Assembly (NCBI GenBank): GCA_033026295.1 | Contig: CM065188.1 | Span: 18,302,619 to 18,366,618, forward strand | DNA length: 64,000 bases | Source of the DNA: Channa striata | Lineage: Eukaryota > Chordata > Actinopteri > Anabantiformes > Channidae | Reading direction: 5' to 3' | Part shown: positions 37,218-48,814 of the stretch, one piece after another | Position numbering within the stretch: position 1 is the stretch's first letter | Layout: every line of letters begins with the position of its first letter | Program-made: the position numbers and the translations under genes | The notes under the pieces: model-generated | The model's database searches: none | What the model saw: the letters and a program-made list of their open reading frames with translations, nothing else | Told to the model about the DNA's origin: nothing

Positions 37218-38531
37218 GACACGGCTGCACTATGAAAGCTGCAGCCACCAGGACGTCTGTTTCGTAGCCGTCGCTTGGTGGCTAAAGGCCGGAGAACCTA
37301 CAGCATTTTTGTGTCCAGACGATGTTTTGTTATTTCTGTTTCCTCTCCACCTCCAGCAGGCATCTGCTGCGATTGTATGCACACGAAACTAAAACTGAAG
37401 GAGAGCTCCGAGTGGATCTGAGACCTCACAGCAGCTCTCAGCCCAGCAGTCCGGAGACTAGCGCAGGATTTGTTCTGTTCAGTTACCATCTGTGCTACGT
37501 ACGAACGTCAGTCCCCAGACAGACCTCCATGTTGGGTCTGTCCACAGCGAACCAGGTCACAGAGACAGGAGTTAAATGAGCTGAAGGAGAAGTGCGTACA
37601 GACCATTCTCGCAGAAAGGGGCAGTTTCTGGAATCGGTAATTGTGCAGCGTATCTCAGTAGATCTCCTCAATCAATAAAAAGCCGAAAGCCTGCACCAAA
37701 TGGAAAAAGCAATGGTGCACGAAGCTCGGAACGTGCACCGGGGGGTGCCGCTGTGCAGGCTCGGGCAGGTGAAACCGGTGGGCGCAGAGAGCACAACACT
37801 TTACCACTTTGTTCTGGGTTGATCTGGACTGAGGACTAAGAGCTGCTGCGTTCGCTGACGTCTCAGCGTCGTAGGAACTCAAGACGCTCGCTGAGACTAA
37901 AAGTGTCTGATATTTTTGTAAGCTGCTGACTTGAGTATTTGATACCGAACATGTATTGAAGAATCGTTGATAGTTGTGAAGATGCTGTTGTAACATGTAA
38001 CTAAAGGTTTTTAACAATCAGCCACTGTTTTTTTTTCCTTTGCTTTTCTTAGTTTTTTCAATTGTTGCTGAAGTTGTAAAAACAAAATGTGAACTGAGAA
38101 ATCTGCTGAAAGCTACTGACAATGTATGTACAAATGTGTGTAAATAGCCATTGAACTGCACACGACTTGGCGTCTCATCTCCGGACTCCAGGCTAACAGC
38201 CCGCCGGTCCATTTCAGCCTCTTAATTTATTGCTATGACACATATTTATTTGGACTTTGGTTCCGGGTTGTACAGTTCAGGGAAAACAGCAAACAGAGCA
38301 AAACAAAGATTTTTTTTTCATCAACGTAATAGGTAATGTATGTTTAGCTTGGACACATGGTCCTTTACCACGTGACATAAGACAAACATTAATTGGACAC
38401 TTGTAGGAGCTTAATGGGCAGTTGGGGAAAAAGTCATTGTTTTGCTTTTTTTGTCGTCAGTGTAAATGGACACAGGTTTCCTCTAAGCTGTATGTACAGT
38501 GAAACATTTGTCTTATTTATGTTTTTTGATC

Positions 38532-38537
38532 AATAAA
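38532..38537 (+). terminator. Distal candidate poly(A) signal of tmem63b
   Basis: AATAAA followed within about 40 bases by a TG/T-rich stretch. It is the last signal before rrbp1, which converges from the other side. Confidence 0.4.
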
Positions 38538-39139
38538 ATTGGCTTCATCTGTTCACTTGTCTCCAAGCAACAACACAGTTTAGTGCAGAGCTATTCAATT
38601 TTGTACTTCTGCTCCACCTTATTTACCTGACAGCTTTAGTCGCTTTCCACGTTAGAGTAAAATCGAATCAACAGTCTGAGCATGTCACTGGTAAGGTGAG
38701 GTCAGGTTGAAGTGGATTTCAGGGATGCTTTGATGCCATATTTAAATTTTCCCACCACATATAACATCATAAATATATGCACTGTTGGGAACGAATGCCC
38801 TCAAACTTTACTCCAGTGTTTGGTGTCAAATCCAAACTAAAAAAGGGAATTACACTGGATTTGTTCTGTAGAATTACACTGAGCCGTCGCTCTTGATCGT
38901 GTCTCATATCTGTTGTTCTGCTAAACGGTGGGATTTCAGTGGCTGAAAGGAGACGTCACACTGGAGTCTCGTCCTTCAGCGCAACCGCCGCCGCCGCCGC
39001 CTCCTGCAGAAACACGAGTACTCCCATTTAACAAGCAGCTCTAAATCCTGTTGCAAAGCTTTGACCTTTTAAGTCTCCCCAAAATATAAGTCAGAATAAA
39101 TGCTGCTGCTGCTTCATTCAAAAATAAAATCCTCTGTTC

Positions 39140-39145
39140 TTTATT
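39140..39145 (-). terminator. Candidate rrbp1 poly(A) signal
   Basis: AATAAA on the minus strand about 265 bp after the rrbp1 stop; another lies at 39209-39214. Either gives a short 3'UTR. Confidence 0.4.
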
Positions 39146-39409
39146 CATTATCATGTTTGTAATAAATCTGATGAAATGGGTTTTTCATATGTGTGTCAGT
39201 ATTGGGAATTTATTAGTAATGTTTCTTTATTTCCTCACTTTAGTTGCCCAGATAATTTTTTCATAGTTTATTGTCAAGCTGTTTGTAGTTAGAACTCGTA
39301 ATCGTAATGAAGGGGCGGCATTCCTCTCTCTTTGTGATGCCTCTGTTCAGTTATTATAATTAATCAATAAAATGTGAAATGCATTTTTGAAACAAACAAA
39401 AGAAATATG

Positions 39410-42400
39410 TTAACGCACCTGAAGCGGAGCAGCTGACCTCTGATCAGCCTTCACCTGCTGCTGCAGATGTGCCGCTTCCTGTCGAGACTGAAAAATACGC
39501 TTTGCTCGTCACCCTGTTCTCTGAGCTCTGCTTTAGACTTGCAGATGTTCCCGCCGTGACTCACCTGCTGCAGCTCTCTGTCCAGCTGCTGTCGCTGCTG
39601 CTGCTCTGACTGCAGCTTGGCAGACATCTGCTGCAGCTGAGACTGTAGCTGAGACACATAAGGGGCGTGGTCAAACCAACGACACTGAATTCACGCAGTA
39701 ATAACTGATCGCAGAAAAAGCTCCGAATCAATAAAGAAAATAACCGTGTAGAATTGTTTTTACGCGTGTCAGACCTGCGCCAACTCCTCGCTGCAGCTCT
39801 GGGTGACACTGGCCTCCTCCAGCTGTTTCTCCAGCTGAGCCTCCATCAGCATCAGCTGCTCCTTCAGCTGAGACACCAGAGAGAATTCATAATCAGTGAT
39901 CAGTAATATTCTAACTCCTGTTGGGTTTTACTGACGGTAACAGACCTGCCGAGTGTTTTCTGTCTCCTTGGACTGAACTTCGTCCTCCAGCAGCTTCAGC
40001 TGACCCTGGATCTGCAGTCAGCATAAATCAAACACAGGAATACATGATACCAGTCAGGAGGGTCACAGTGGGATTGTATGTGTATATATTTATATAAGCA
40101 CACAATAAAAAAGTTTGTGCCCATAGTCAACATGAGCTAAAAGCCTCTCACTGTTTGTTTCTGCCGCTCACTCTCTGACAGTTTGTTCTTCCAGAGCTTT
40201 TCATCTTCTGCGGAGCTTTGCTGCAGAGACTGAAGCTCAGCTTTCTGCCAGAGACACCACAGAACAACAGTTTGCAAATGCAGCTCTCACAGACAGACAG
40301 AGTCCATTCAGGGTTTGTCTCACCGTCTCCTGCAGCAGCTTTGTGTTTTGATCAAACTCTTCCTGCAGCTCTTTTAGATTCTGCTCAGCCTCCGTCACCC
40401 TCGACTGCAGCTGATCACACAACAACAAAACACACAAACGTCAACTCATCGGCAGCATCAGACCTTATAAACATGTAATACGGCACTTACATTTACATTT
40501 ACATTTACATTTAGGCATTTGTCAGACGCTTTTATCCAAAGCGACTTACAAGTGAGGAACAAACAAGCAATAAAATCTAAGTTTAGAAGAGAAACATGAA
40601 AGTAAAGTGCTATCAAACAAGTGTTACGGTTTCATGAGATGAAAGTAGAGAAAAAAGAAAAAGCAGGACGTTTTTTTTTTTGTTTTTTATTCTCTTTTTT
40701 TTATTCTCTTCACTTTTTTAAATTCTCTTCACTTCTCCCATGTTTTTTACAGTGTCAGTTCTAAATTACATCCTGTATCCTCAAGGCAGAATTATGCTTC
40801 TCCGTCACTACGTGTAAATATCTACACAGGTATATGCAGAGAAGGGAATCATGGGTAATCATAGGTCACAAAGGCCCCAACAGGTACACCTCGCGAGGAA
40901 AGAGACAAAAGAAAGAACTAGAAAATCAATTCTAGAGACCTGTAACTAAAACAATTCTAGTTCTAGAAAGGGCCCAAAATTCCCAGAAGATAACAGCCAA
41001 ATTCAGGCAAAAACACATTTAAACGGTATTTTGTTTGTAAAACATTATTATTTTGTGTTTCAGGGAAATTGGAGGGAAAAGTCACGATACTGTGTGTAAA
41101 GTTAAGAATCTTTTAGGAAATAAATTCCACAGAAAATGCACAGAAATATTCAGCTTGAGTCAGCTGTCACAAATCTGTAAATCAGCTGTAAGTCTAAAAG
41201 TAATTCTAACTGTCGGATGTGTCAGCCAGACATGGTTTTGTGTTTTTACCTCACTTTTACTCTGCTCCACTTTCTGAGTAAAAAGTTGCAGCCAGTTTCT
41301 CTGCAAAAAAAACACACACACATGCTGTGAACACAAGGCTCCTGTCTGCTGGAGTGTCGGGCTTTTCACACCCAGACCACAGAATTATTCACGCCATGTC
41401 ATTACGTTACTTGCCTTGAAAGGCTCGTGGCCATAGTAAAATAAACACTCCGGTTTCATAAAGGTAAAAAACCTCCTTCACTGACAGAAACATAAAACAG
41501 GAAGTTGATCCTACACATGCTGCTGCGTGAATCAAACCTGACCGACCTGCTCTGCCTCCACAGACATGCCGGGAAACAGACCCTGCAATGCCGCCTGGAA
41601 CTCCAAACTCAGGGACACACACCTGGACTCAGCTTCAACCTGAACACACACACATACAGAAAATTCATTTTTTAACGGTATAATTCAAGTTGGAGCCTGT
41701 GACCTGCGCGATGTCGCTTCCCGTGTATTGTTACTGACCATTGCTGCTTTCAGGTCAGCTTCTCTCTGCCTGTGATGACACTCGGCAGTAGATAACTCCT
41801 CCTGCAGCTCCTGAAGAAAACCACAACAAACGTACGTTAGAAAAATCACCCATCTCCTATAATCCCTGTGGATTTCGGTACTAGTGTTTATCCATTTTGT
41901 CCTGTTCAGATAAAATCCCACTTCGCCGGGTCCTGTGAATTCTTTCCCAGCTGGTTCTACCTGCTCCTCATTTCCTAGTTGCCTGAATATATCTCAACCC
42001 GGTTTCAGCAGCGACTGAGCCATTTGTGTTTTTTATTTTATTTTTATTTTTCAGCTGCAGGCAAACAGCTTGGGAAACTTCCTTGGAGGCCAGTTGATGA
42101 AGCGAGTTTGTGTTTGGACTCACCCTGCTGTGGTTCTGAGCCTGCTGCAGTTCTTCCTCCAGGTGAAGCAGCTGAGAGTCTTTCTCCAGACTGACAACAA
42201 ACAGAAACACATCGTTAGCGTAGAGCTGATTCCTACACAGCTACTGAACTACAACTCCTGCACCCAAACTGTCACTTGGGTAAATTTTTATCCACTCACA
42301 CAATGAAAGTAAAAGGACTCAATTGGCAATAAGTCCTACAACAGACTAAAATACTGATCAGCTGTTTTCACCTTTCAAACGCTTGATCGGACTCTGCTTC

Positions 42401-45400
42401 ACTTCCTGATTCCTGCAGAAAGAACAGCAGCTGTTAAAACATCTGCGGGGAACGTGAACTGTGAATAAAGCCTCTATTTGCTGTGGAGGAATCATCGGTT
42501 TCACACATGCCTCTGTCTGTGTCTGATCTGCTGCTTCAGCCTCAGGCAGCTTCACTCTGAGGAGTCAAACAAACAAAAATCACCTACGAGCAGATTTAAT
42601 AAATTCAGGCATCTCGCTGCTGCACCAAACTGAGACCCAGATGTAAACAGGGCCGGTTGGTTTTGATGTTATTTGTTGAGACAATAATACGATCATAGAC
42701 GATTATATATCACCAGCTGTTCACTGTTTTCTGCTCGTTGTGTTTCTGACCTTTGTGTCTGTGATGATGTCGCCAGGTGTAGCTCCTCCCTCAGGTGCAG
42801 AAGCTCTGCCTCCATAGCTTCAAACTGCTCGTCTCTTTTCTGCACGCTAACAGGAAGTCGCACAGGAAGTCACTCAGCGTGCAAAACACCTCCACAACAT
42901 CTACTATTTCAAAAAAAAGGTGTTACCTGATCCTGAGCTGCTCCACCTCAGATGAATGCTCCGCCTGCAGACACAGGTGGGGGCAGGTAAGTTTAAACTT
43001 ATTACAGTACTTCTCTGACATGACACGTACCAGTGGGACGTACGTCCGAGCTGATTAACAATCTACTCTATGTTCTGTCCAACACAAAACCAACGCAGCA
43101 GTTTCATGTGCAATAACTTTCCAAAACATTGTCACAACAGCAGTGAAATTCTGACCTGAACTTGAGCCAGTTTTTGTTTGGTGGCGGCCATCTTAGCTTC
43201 CAGACCCTTCCTGTGCACCTCGTCAGCTCTCAGTGCGTTGGTCCGCTCGGCCAACTCCTGACCCAGACGAACACAGTCCTGCCTGAGATGGGCCAGCTCC
43301 GCATTCTGCCTGTAGTGAGGATCAGACTGGGTCAGAGAGGGGAGCTGGAGAATTGACCGATGGACATGAGATAGACGAAAACACTTAAAAGTCAAACACG
43401 ATGCGATCGCAGCAAACGACTCTGGTGTGCGTTACCTGCTCTCTGCCTGGCTGGTCGCCTGGTTCAGGGCATCTCGGAGGATGGAGTTCTCCTGCTGCAG
43501 TCGGACCAGTTTAGCATTGGGGCCTTTCTCCAGCTGTTCCTGCAGACACCCAATCTGTTCCCGGTTAACAGACAGTTAGCAAAACATGCTACAACGCACA
43601 CAGCTACGTGTCAAACAGTCAGTTAGATCATGGGTCAAAGATCACACTTAAGACCTAAGTCTAGGCTTCTGTGCTGGGACCTCCTCCATCTTCCCAAATC
43701 AAGACCTGACTGGTCTCTGCCCTGGTGGACTGACTGATTCGAGTCCATCATACTGCACCTTCTTGTTGAGCTGCTGCGTCTGCTTCTGGTTTTCCTTCTC
43801 ACACGTCTCAATCTTGGCCTGTAGGGCTTTGGTCTCCTGAACTCGAGTGCTCTGCTCTGCCCTTAGACGAGCCTCCAGACAGGAAGTCTTGGATTTTTCT
43901 GCACCAAGTTCCTGAGGAAAGTGGTTTTACATTAGTGCTCTTACACTACATTTGTGTGACAGCACAGCGGGCGGTGTAAGTTCATCTGTTTCAAGCACCG
44001 ATTCCGTTTTCTCTAGAATCCAGCACTGGAGACATTTCAGTACTGGCTGTGTGGATCATTTGCAGTTATCCCGGTTTCTCAGTCCAGGACCAAGGTATGC
44101 TCTAAAGCCTCTGTGCTGGTGTTTGACTGGGAGTAAACAGAACCAATCAGAGTTTAGAGGTTGGACCCGAGCACTGCCTGACTCACCTTGCTGAGCTCCT
44201 GGAGGCGGCGCTGGGCGTCGGTGGCAGCTTCCTGCTCAGAGATCAGCAGCTTCTCTTTGTCCTCGAGCTGTTTCTTCAGAGTGGACAGGAGGTCCCCTTT
44301 CTGACAGGCCTGAGTGTCATAAACATGTCATAAACATCCACCCCCTGGGACTAATGATGACAGCGACAGCATTTATTTAGATTTAGTTTGTTTGACCCTC
44401 ATGTGTGAATATCAGCTTCTCACACATTAAGCGGTCCCTCCAGATTTGACCACAGCAATAATTTCACTGTGAATTCTGCAATTTAAAACACCATAAAACA
44501 CATATGATTTTTTTTGACGACTGTCTTTAAAAAAATGTGTGTTTCATACGACCTCTGTGTGTAGCTGCTAACGTTAGCTGGTTGCGGGTGTTACTTTACC
44601 AGCTGCCACGACTCATGTTGGACCCCGGCCTTCTGGTTCAGGACGTCCATGAGGTTGTTGGTCTCATCGTCACTGAGCGTCATGTTGGACACAGCAGACA
44701 GGAGACCGGTGAAAGACATAAGCGGGGAGGTGACAGGACAGCCTGTGACGGACAGAAATTCGCACAACAATCGATGGTCAATTTTACATTCAGTGTTTGA
44801 GACAGAGACACCAGGATGATCAGTGTCTAGAGAAACTGGGCTTAAAGAGAAATGTATGTTTTGGTAACAGGCAATTTTTGACTGAATAGAAAATCAGCTG
44901 ATGCTGATCTACTTCAGAGACACTGAGAGACCTCTCTGTCCCTCTCTGCTCTGTTCTGAGCAAACTGTTCCTCACCTGTTTGCTCAGGTTTGTTCTTCTG
45001 CTTCTTCTTCTTGTTCACGGTCTCTGCAGGCTCAGTTTTGGCAGCAGATGGGTCTTTTATGGCTTCAGGGACCATGTGGACATCACCCACTGGGGCCATG
45101 GCCACGAACAGGACTTTCTTGGCAGCGGACTCTACTACAGCAGCTGGTCCAACCTGAACCGACTTCTTCTTCCTGTCCTTTGGAGAGAGGGCTGGAGGAG
45201 GCTCAACAGGTTCTCGTTCTGATTCAGGTGTTGTTTTGGGTGATACAGCAGGTTCTGGAACAGATTCTGGTTCTATACAGTTCATCACCACAAGCCTCTC
45301 GCTGCTATCACTGCCTGGCTCAGAGAGCTTCCCGTCAGGTCGGTCCTCCTTCCTCTTGGCTTTGTTCTTCTTCTCCAGGGTCCTGTCCTTCTTCTTCCTC

Positions 45401-45573
45401 TCTGGTCTCTGGCTCTGGTTCTGAACAATCTCATGACGCTGTTTGGCCAGCGCCTCCTCGTATGACGTCTCCTTCATAGAGAAGGTGGAGACAAGGGCGA
45501 TGCCCACGGCCGAGAGGACCATGAAGCCGCCAAAGACTATGAAGCCCAGTGTCTGCGGGTCGGAGACGTCCAT
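39410..45573 (-). CDS. rrbp1: Ribosome-binding protein 1 (p180), ER membrane protein, short form
   Basis: Coding exons on the minus strand: 44976-45573, 44600-44742, 44187-44309, 43759-43911, 43436-43554, 43156-43309, 42927-42964, 42751-42834, 42505-42556, 42372-42412, 42124-42190, 41739-41810, 41547-41639, 41250-41300, 40324-40410, 40152-40244, 39946-40011, 39775-39867, 39565-39648, 39410-39487: 762 residues. p180 is a signal-anchored rough-ER protein that binds ribosomes and microtubules. The N-terminus has an anchor helix (about 7-29, FGGFMVLSAVGIALVSTF) followed by MKETSYEEALAKQR, diagnostic for RRBP1 against kinectin, then a Lys-rich basic segment. The mammalian decapeptide repeat array is absent. 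The rest is a long heptad coiled coil (e.g. LVRLQQENSILRDALNQATS). The acceptor at 42834 is set by reading phase (alternative AG five bases upstream breaks the frame). The last codons PLQVR are less certain. Confidence 0.92.
40489..40660 (-). repeat. Non-LTR retrotransposon 3' end (family B), inverted, in rrbp1 intron
   Basis: Begins with four copies of 'acattt(ac)' and reads in reverse the tail seen at 3364-3540 and 23240-23665: 'gcttttatccaaagcgactt', 'acaagtgaggaacaa', 'caataaaatctaagtt'. It shares the transcriptional sense of rrbp1. Confidence 0.75.
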
Positions 45574-46070
45574 GTCTGATCAGAGTCCCACAGCAAGTCT
45601 GCAGGACAGAAAGGGGGTGACACACTAATAATGAGTTTTCTGTCCGGGCAGCAACATAACAAACCATAAAGCTGTATCGTTTAAGTTTTAATTGTCTGCG
45701 GTGAGATGCTGGTAACGATGTTTACTTTGGGAAACAACCTTAAATATTCTGAAGTCAAAGGTTACGATCAGAGCGATGTTACTGACCCCACAGTCATGAA
45801 CTGTCCACGAGGCCGTTTGACATGTCTTTGGGGAGGTTTAACTGTTCAGACCTTTACAGAGAAAATGTGTGATCCAAAGACAACGGACGTCCTCCGAGAA
45901 CAACTACAGTTGTTTGACTGTCAGCCCGCCTTCACTGTCAGCAACAAACGAACCGAAAAAAGGAATATTTTCACCCAGTTTATGTGATTTTTTTACAGAA
46001 ATCTTTGTGGAAGGACCGAGGCTCCGACCGGGATCTGAAATCATTGGAGCAGAGGAGTGACGTGTCGCAC

Positions 46071-46092
46071 ACACACACACACACACACACAC
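46071..46092. repeat. (CA)n microsatellite
   Basis: Eleven CA units in the first intron of rrbp1. Confidence 0.9.
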
Positions 46093-46513
46093 GCTGCAGT
46101 GGCAGTTGTGTAACTCTAACTTTTTTAGATACAACACATTTACCCCAAATTAATAAAAACACAACAAACAAACAGGAAACGGAGACTTTTTTCAACATTT
46201 CTGCACATTTAACAACAAAACCGGTGAAATAAAAAATAACAACAAAAAAAAACACGTTTATTAAACGTCATAATAAGTTTCTCACAGCCTGAGAAGGTTT
46301 GCGCGTGTTTGTGTGTGTGACACGTCACAGATCGGATGTTTTTTCACACTTTTCACATTTAATATTTGGCTTTTCTGTTCCTATGAAACCTCATGAAATC
46401 CTCTATCCAATCCTTTCTAACTGATCATCCCCGTGTCTAACTCTGCACCGTCTCTCGCCATTAACTGGCTAAATTGTGAAACAGCAGCGGAGAAGTTTAG
46501 ATTCTTTTCTCAC

Positions 46514-46660
46514 CTTAGCGGAGTCTGTCAGGCTGAAGAGTCGTGGCACTTTCTCCGGACGGGGCCTCTGGCCACGCCCCCCGCAGCCAGCCCGGCTTCT
46601 CATTGGTGGAGCGTGATGTCAGTGATTTTTTTAAAAGAGATGATTGGTGGAGGCTTCGTC
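46514..46660 (-). promoter_or_regulatory. rrbp1: rrbp1 non-coding first exon and core promoter
   Basis: On the minus strand a donor (GCTAAG/GTGAGA) ends at 46514, matching the acceptor (TCCTGCAG/ACTTG, exon upper edge 45598) before the start codon. Upstream on the same strand are a GC box (46572-46583) and two CCACCAAT boxes (about 46603 and 46637). This order (exon, GC box, two CCAAT boxes) fits a TATA-less promoter. Confidence 0.5.
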
Positions 46661-47900
46661 CGGGAAAGAGCTTTCCGAGTGGCGTCATCGGAGATGTAGT
46701 TCTGTTGTTTAAAACTACAGATTTTTACAAATTGCTCGGATTCATTTTGCTGTTGAACGATATAATAAAAGCGGAAAAGTTATTTTTTAAATGAATTTCA
46801 ATGATTACGACCTTTTTATAATTTATAATTTTTTTTAACATTTAGCTTTTATTTTATTAATAAATTAAATAAATGGAATAACCACAAAAAAATTTAAATT
46901 GCATTTTTATTTTTCATTCTTATTTAATACATTTCCAGTGAAATATTGTAGTTATTTTATTTATTTTAACATCAAAGAATACGTCTGGTCCAGTCTTGCT
47001 AAACATGAGCATCAACAATAAAGTTTCTGCAGAAACATGAAATTTGAAATTTATTTAAGGAAAAAAGCACTTCACAAACTATTTACTGTGAAAACTAGTG
47101 AGTGGTGCTGAATGAAACACTAGAATAGAACACACTAGATGTGCTTTCCCCAGAGACAAAAGCAGCAGCAGGTAAAGGCGGCGCTGAAAGGGGATCGAAC
47201 CACTGACTTACCAACTGAACTACAGCCGCCTGCATGTTCTCTGCCTTTTGTTACACTGTGCCCCTAGAGGAACGACAACTCAGTAGGTGCATGTTTTGGC
47301 AAGAAAGTTTTGCCTAAATTCTGTCTTTACAATCTGCCTCTGCAAAGTTCCTGAAGCTGCCAAAGACATGGAGTAAAGGAGACTTCCCGGGAAACAGTAT
47401 GTACAGTATGTGAGTAAAGGTGCCTACTTAGGGACTTCCTGTTACACCAGGAACTGTCTGAGGACAGTGTGTCCCCCTGCCTCATGTAGGAGGAAGGGAA
47501 ATTAAACAATAAGTTCAATTTAACTTATTGTCTGTAATGTCTTATTAAATTGTAGTCATTTATGACATGTGCTGCCATTTCTTGGACAGGTCACGCTTAT
47601 AAAGGAGATCTTGATCTCAATGTTTTTTTAAAATCTGGTTGATATACTGAACAAGCAAACATTTGAACAGCTGAAAAGCTGATTTTATTTATCGAAATGC
47701 AAATGTTCAACACATTAGAGGAGGAAATATAGAGACTCAGATCTGCCATAAAAGAAGCAAAGCATAATGTCTGCTCATGAAATGTTTCAGATGTTAGTTT
47801 GTATTTTTCAGGGTAATCTCGTGCTCCACACGCTAATCCAGAAGGTGGCGCTAACGCACGTTCACGCCAAGAAAACTGAAACAAAGACGACGACGAAGAA
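46661..47900. other. Intergenic region between rrbp1 and pet117 (head to head)
   Basis: AT-rich at 46780-46990, a tRNA-derived SINE at about 47120-47230, and no coding signal that I trust. The last 100 bases before pet117 hold its likely promoter. Confidence 0.4.
47120..47230 (-). repeat. tRNA-derived SINE with intact A and B boxes
   Basis: Read on the minus strand: A box TAGTTCAGTTGG (47211-47222) and B box GGTTCGATCCC (47191-47201), with tRNA-like spacing but no complete cloverleaf. The head is tRNA-like ('gcggctgtagttcagttggt'); the 3' body is short. Confidence 0.6.
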
Positions 47901-47972
47901 GAAGAATCCACCGTAGAAGAAGACGTGACACACCAGCTAGCTGCTGGCCAGCCTCATGCTAAAGCTAGCGTG

Positions 47973-48698
47973 ATGTCTACGACCTCCAAAGTGGTTCTGG
48001 GACTTTCCGTGTCTCTGACCTTGACCACCGTGGCTGGCGTTCACTTAAAACAGGCCTTGGACCGACAGGTAAATCGAGCCGGTCTAGCATTCGCAGCTAA
48101 CCGTTAGCAGTGGAGGCGGCCAGTCAGGTTAGCGGGAAGGTCAGCGCCGGTCTTCTGTTTTCTTCACTGAAATCAGTTGGTTCAACGGAGAAAGTTCGGG
48201 GTCCTGACGTTTAATGGACCGAACAAACCGAGCCAGAGACACAAACAAATAATCTCGGTACCAAAGTGAACACTGACTGAGTTATATCCGGGCTACGTGT
48301 GTCAAAATAAAGCTCGTAATGACAATTAAAGTTCCAACTGTAGGCCCGCTTTTAAACGGGCCCACAAAAGCGACAGGAATTGTGGCAGATGGTACAAAAC
48401 AAATTTGCATTTAAATCTAAAACCAGGACCACAGCTACTGTATTTGTCCACGGACTTCCAGGAACCTGTGTTAGCATTTAGTTGTAAGTACAATCTTGGA
48501 CTAGACTAGACTGTAGTCTGGTTTACTTAATATTGAATTTTACAGCGTCTCCACGAGGGGGTAGTCCAGGATCTGGAGCGGCTGGAGAGGAAGAAGGAGA
48601 ATCTGCGGCTGTTGCAGGAGCAGAGGGTTCTGACGAGGCACCTGGAGGAGGAGAGACAACGCAGAGAGGCAGAGCTCCACCCACAGGACCACAACTGA
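47973..48698 (+). CDS. pet117: PET117, cytochrome c oxidase assembly factor
   Basis: Two coding exons: 47973-48068 and 48546-48698, phase 0, 82 residues with stop excluded less one (81 codons plus stop of human size). PET117 is a small mitochondrial inner-membrane protein that works with COX15 in heme A supply to complex IV. Seen here: SSKVVLGLSV-type start (MSTTSKVVLGLSVSLTLTTV), one hydrophobic segment at about 7-24, then GVHLKQALDRQ and a charged helix with ERKKENLRLL. These match the human protein closely. The start codon follows 'gctagcgtg'. A splice donor (CAG/GTGAGG) lies five bases after the stop, see the junction entry. Intact. Confidence 0.92.
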
Positions 48699-48814
48699 TA
48701 CAGGTGAGGTCCCTGATGCACCTGGCCATCCACACAGAGCTGCTCAGTGTTTTTAGGACATTTCTGCCTGTGCCCATTGTTACCTTACCAGGTGTGTTCC
48801 TGTTTACCTGAGTG
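48699..48814 (+). other. pet117-kat14 junction with an 88-bp potential intron
   Basis: Only 116 bases separate the pet117 stop from the kat14 start. They contain a donor at 48704 (GTGAGG) and an acceptor ending at 48791 (TTACCAG). No CpG block or initiator is visible between the genes. The arrangement suggests that kat14 mRNA shares the pet117 promoter or exon 1. Confidence 0.55.

Larger units (their letters stand above)
34088..38560 (+). other. tmem63b: Probable long 3'UTR of tmem63b
   Basis: About 4.4 kb after the stop codon with no open frame resembling a protein, no splice-bounded exons and plain AT-balanced sequence. Canonical poly(A) signals occur at about 36666, 37674 and 38532, suggesting alternative 3' ends. 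It contains (TG)n tracts at 35209-35244 and 37190-37217. That it is one continuous 3'UTR is inference from the lack of another gene. Confidence 0.5.

Noticed and set aside
44901..45479. 192-residue plus-strand frame
   Set aside because: Antisense shadow of the first coding exon of rrbp1, whose minus-strand product is clearly recognisable.
47150..47235. A real tRNA gene on the minus strand
   Set aside because: A and B boxes are present, but the acceptor, D and T arms do not pair as a cloverleaf; a SINE head is the better call.
48812..48814. GTG start for kat14 giving MMDSSS
   Set aside because: The ATG at 48815 matches the family N-terminus MDSS and is a normal start.
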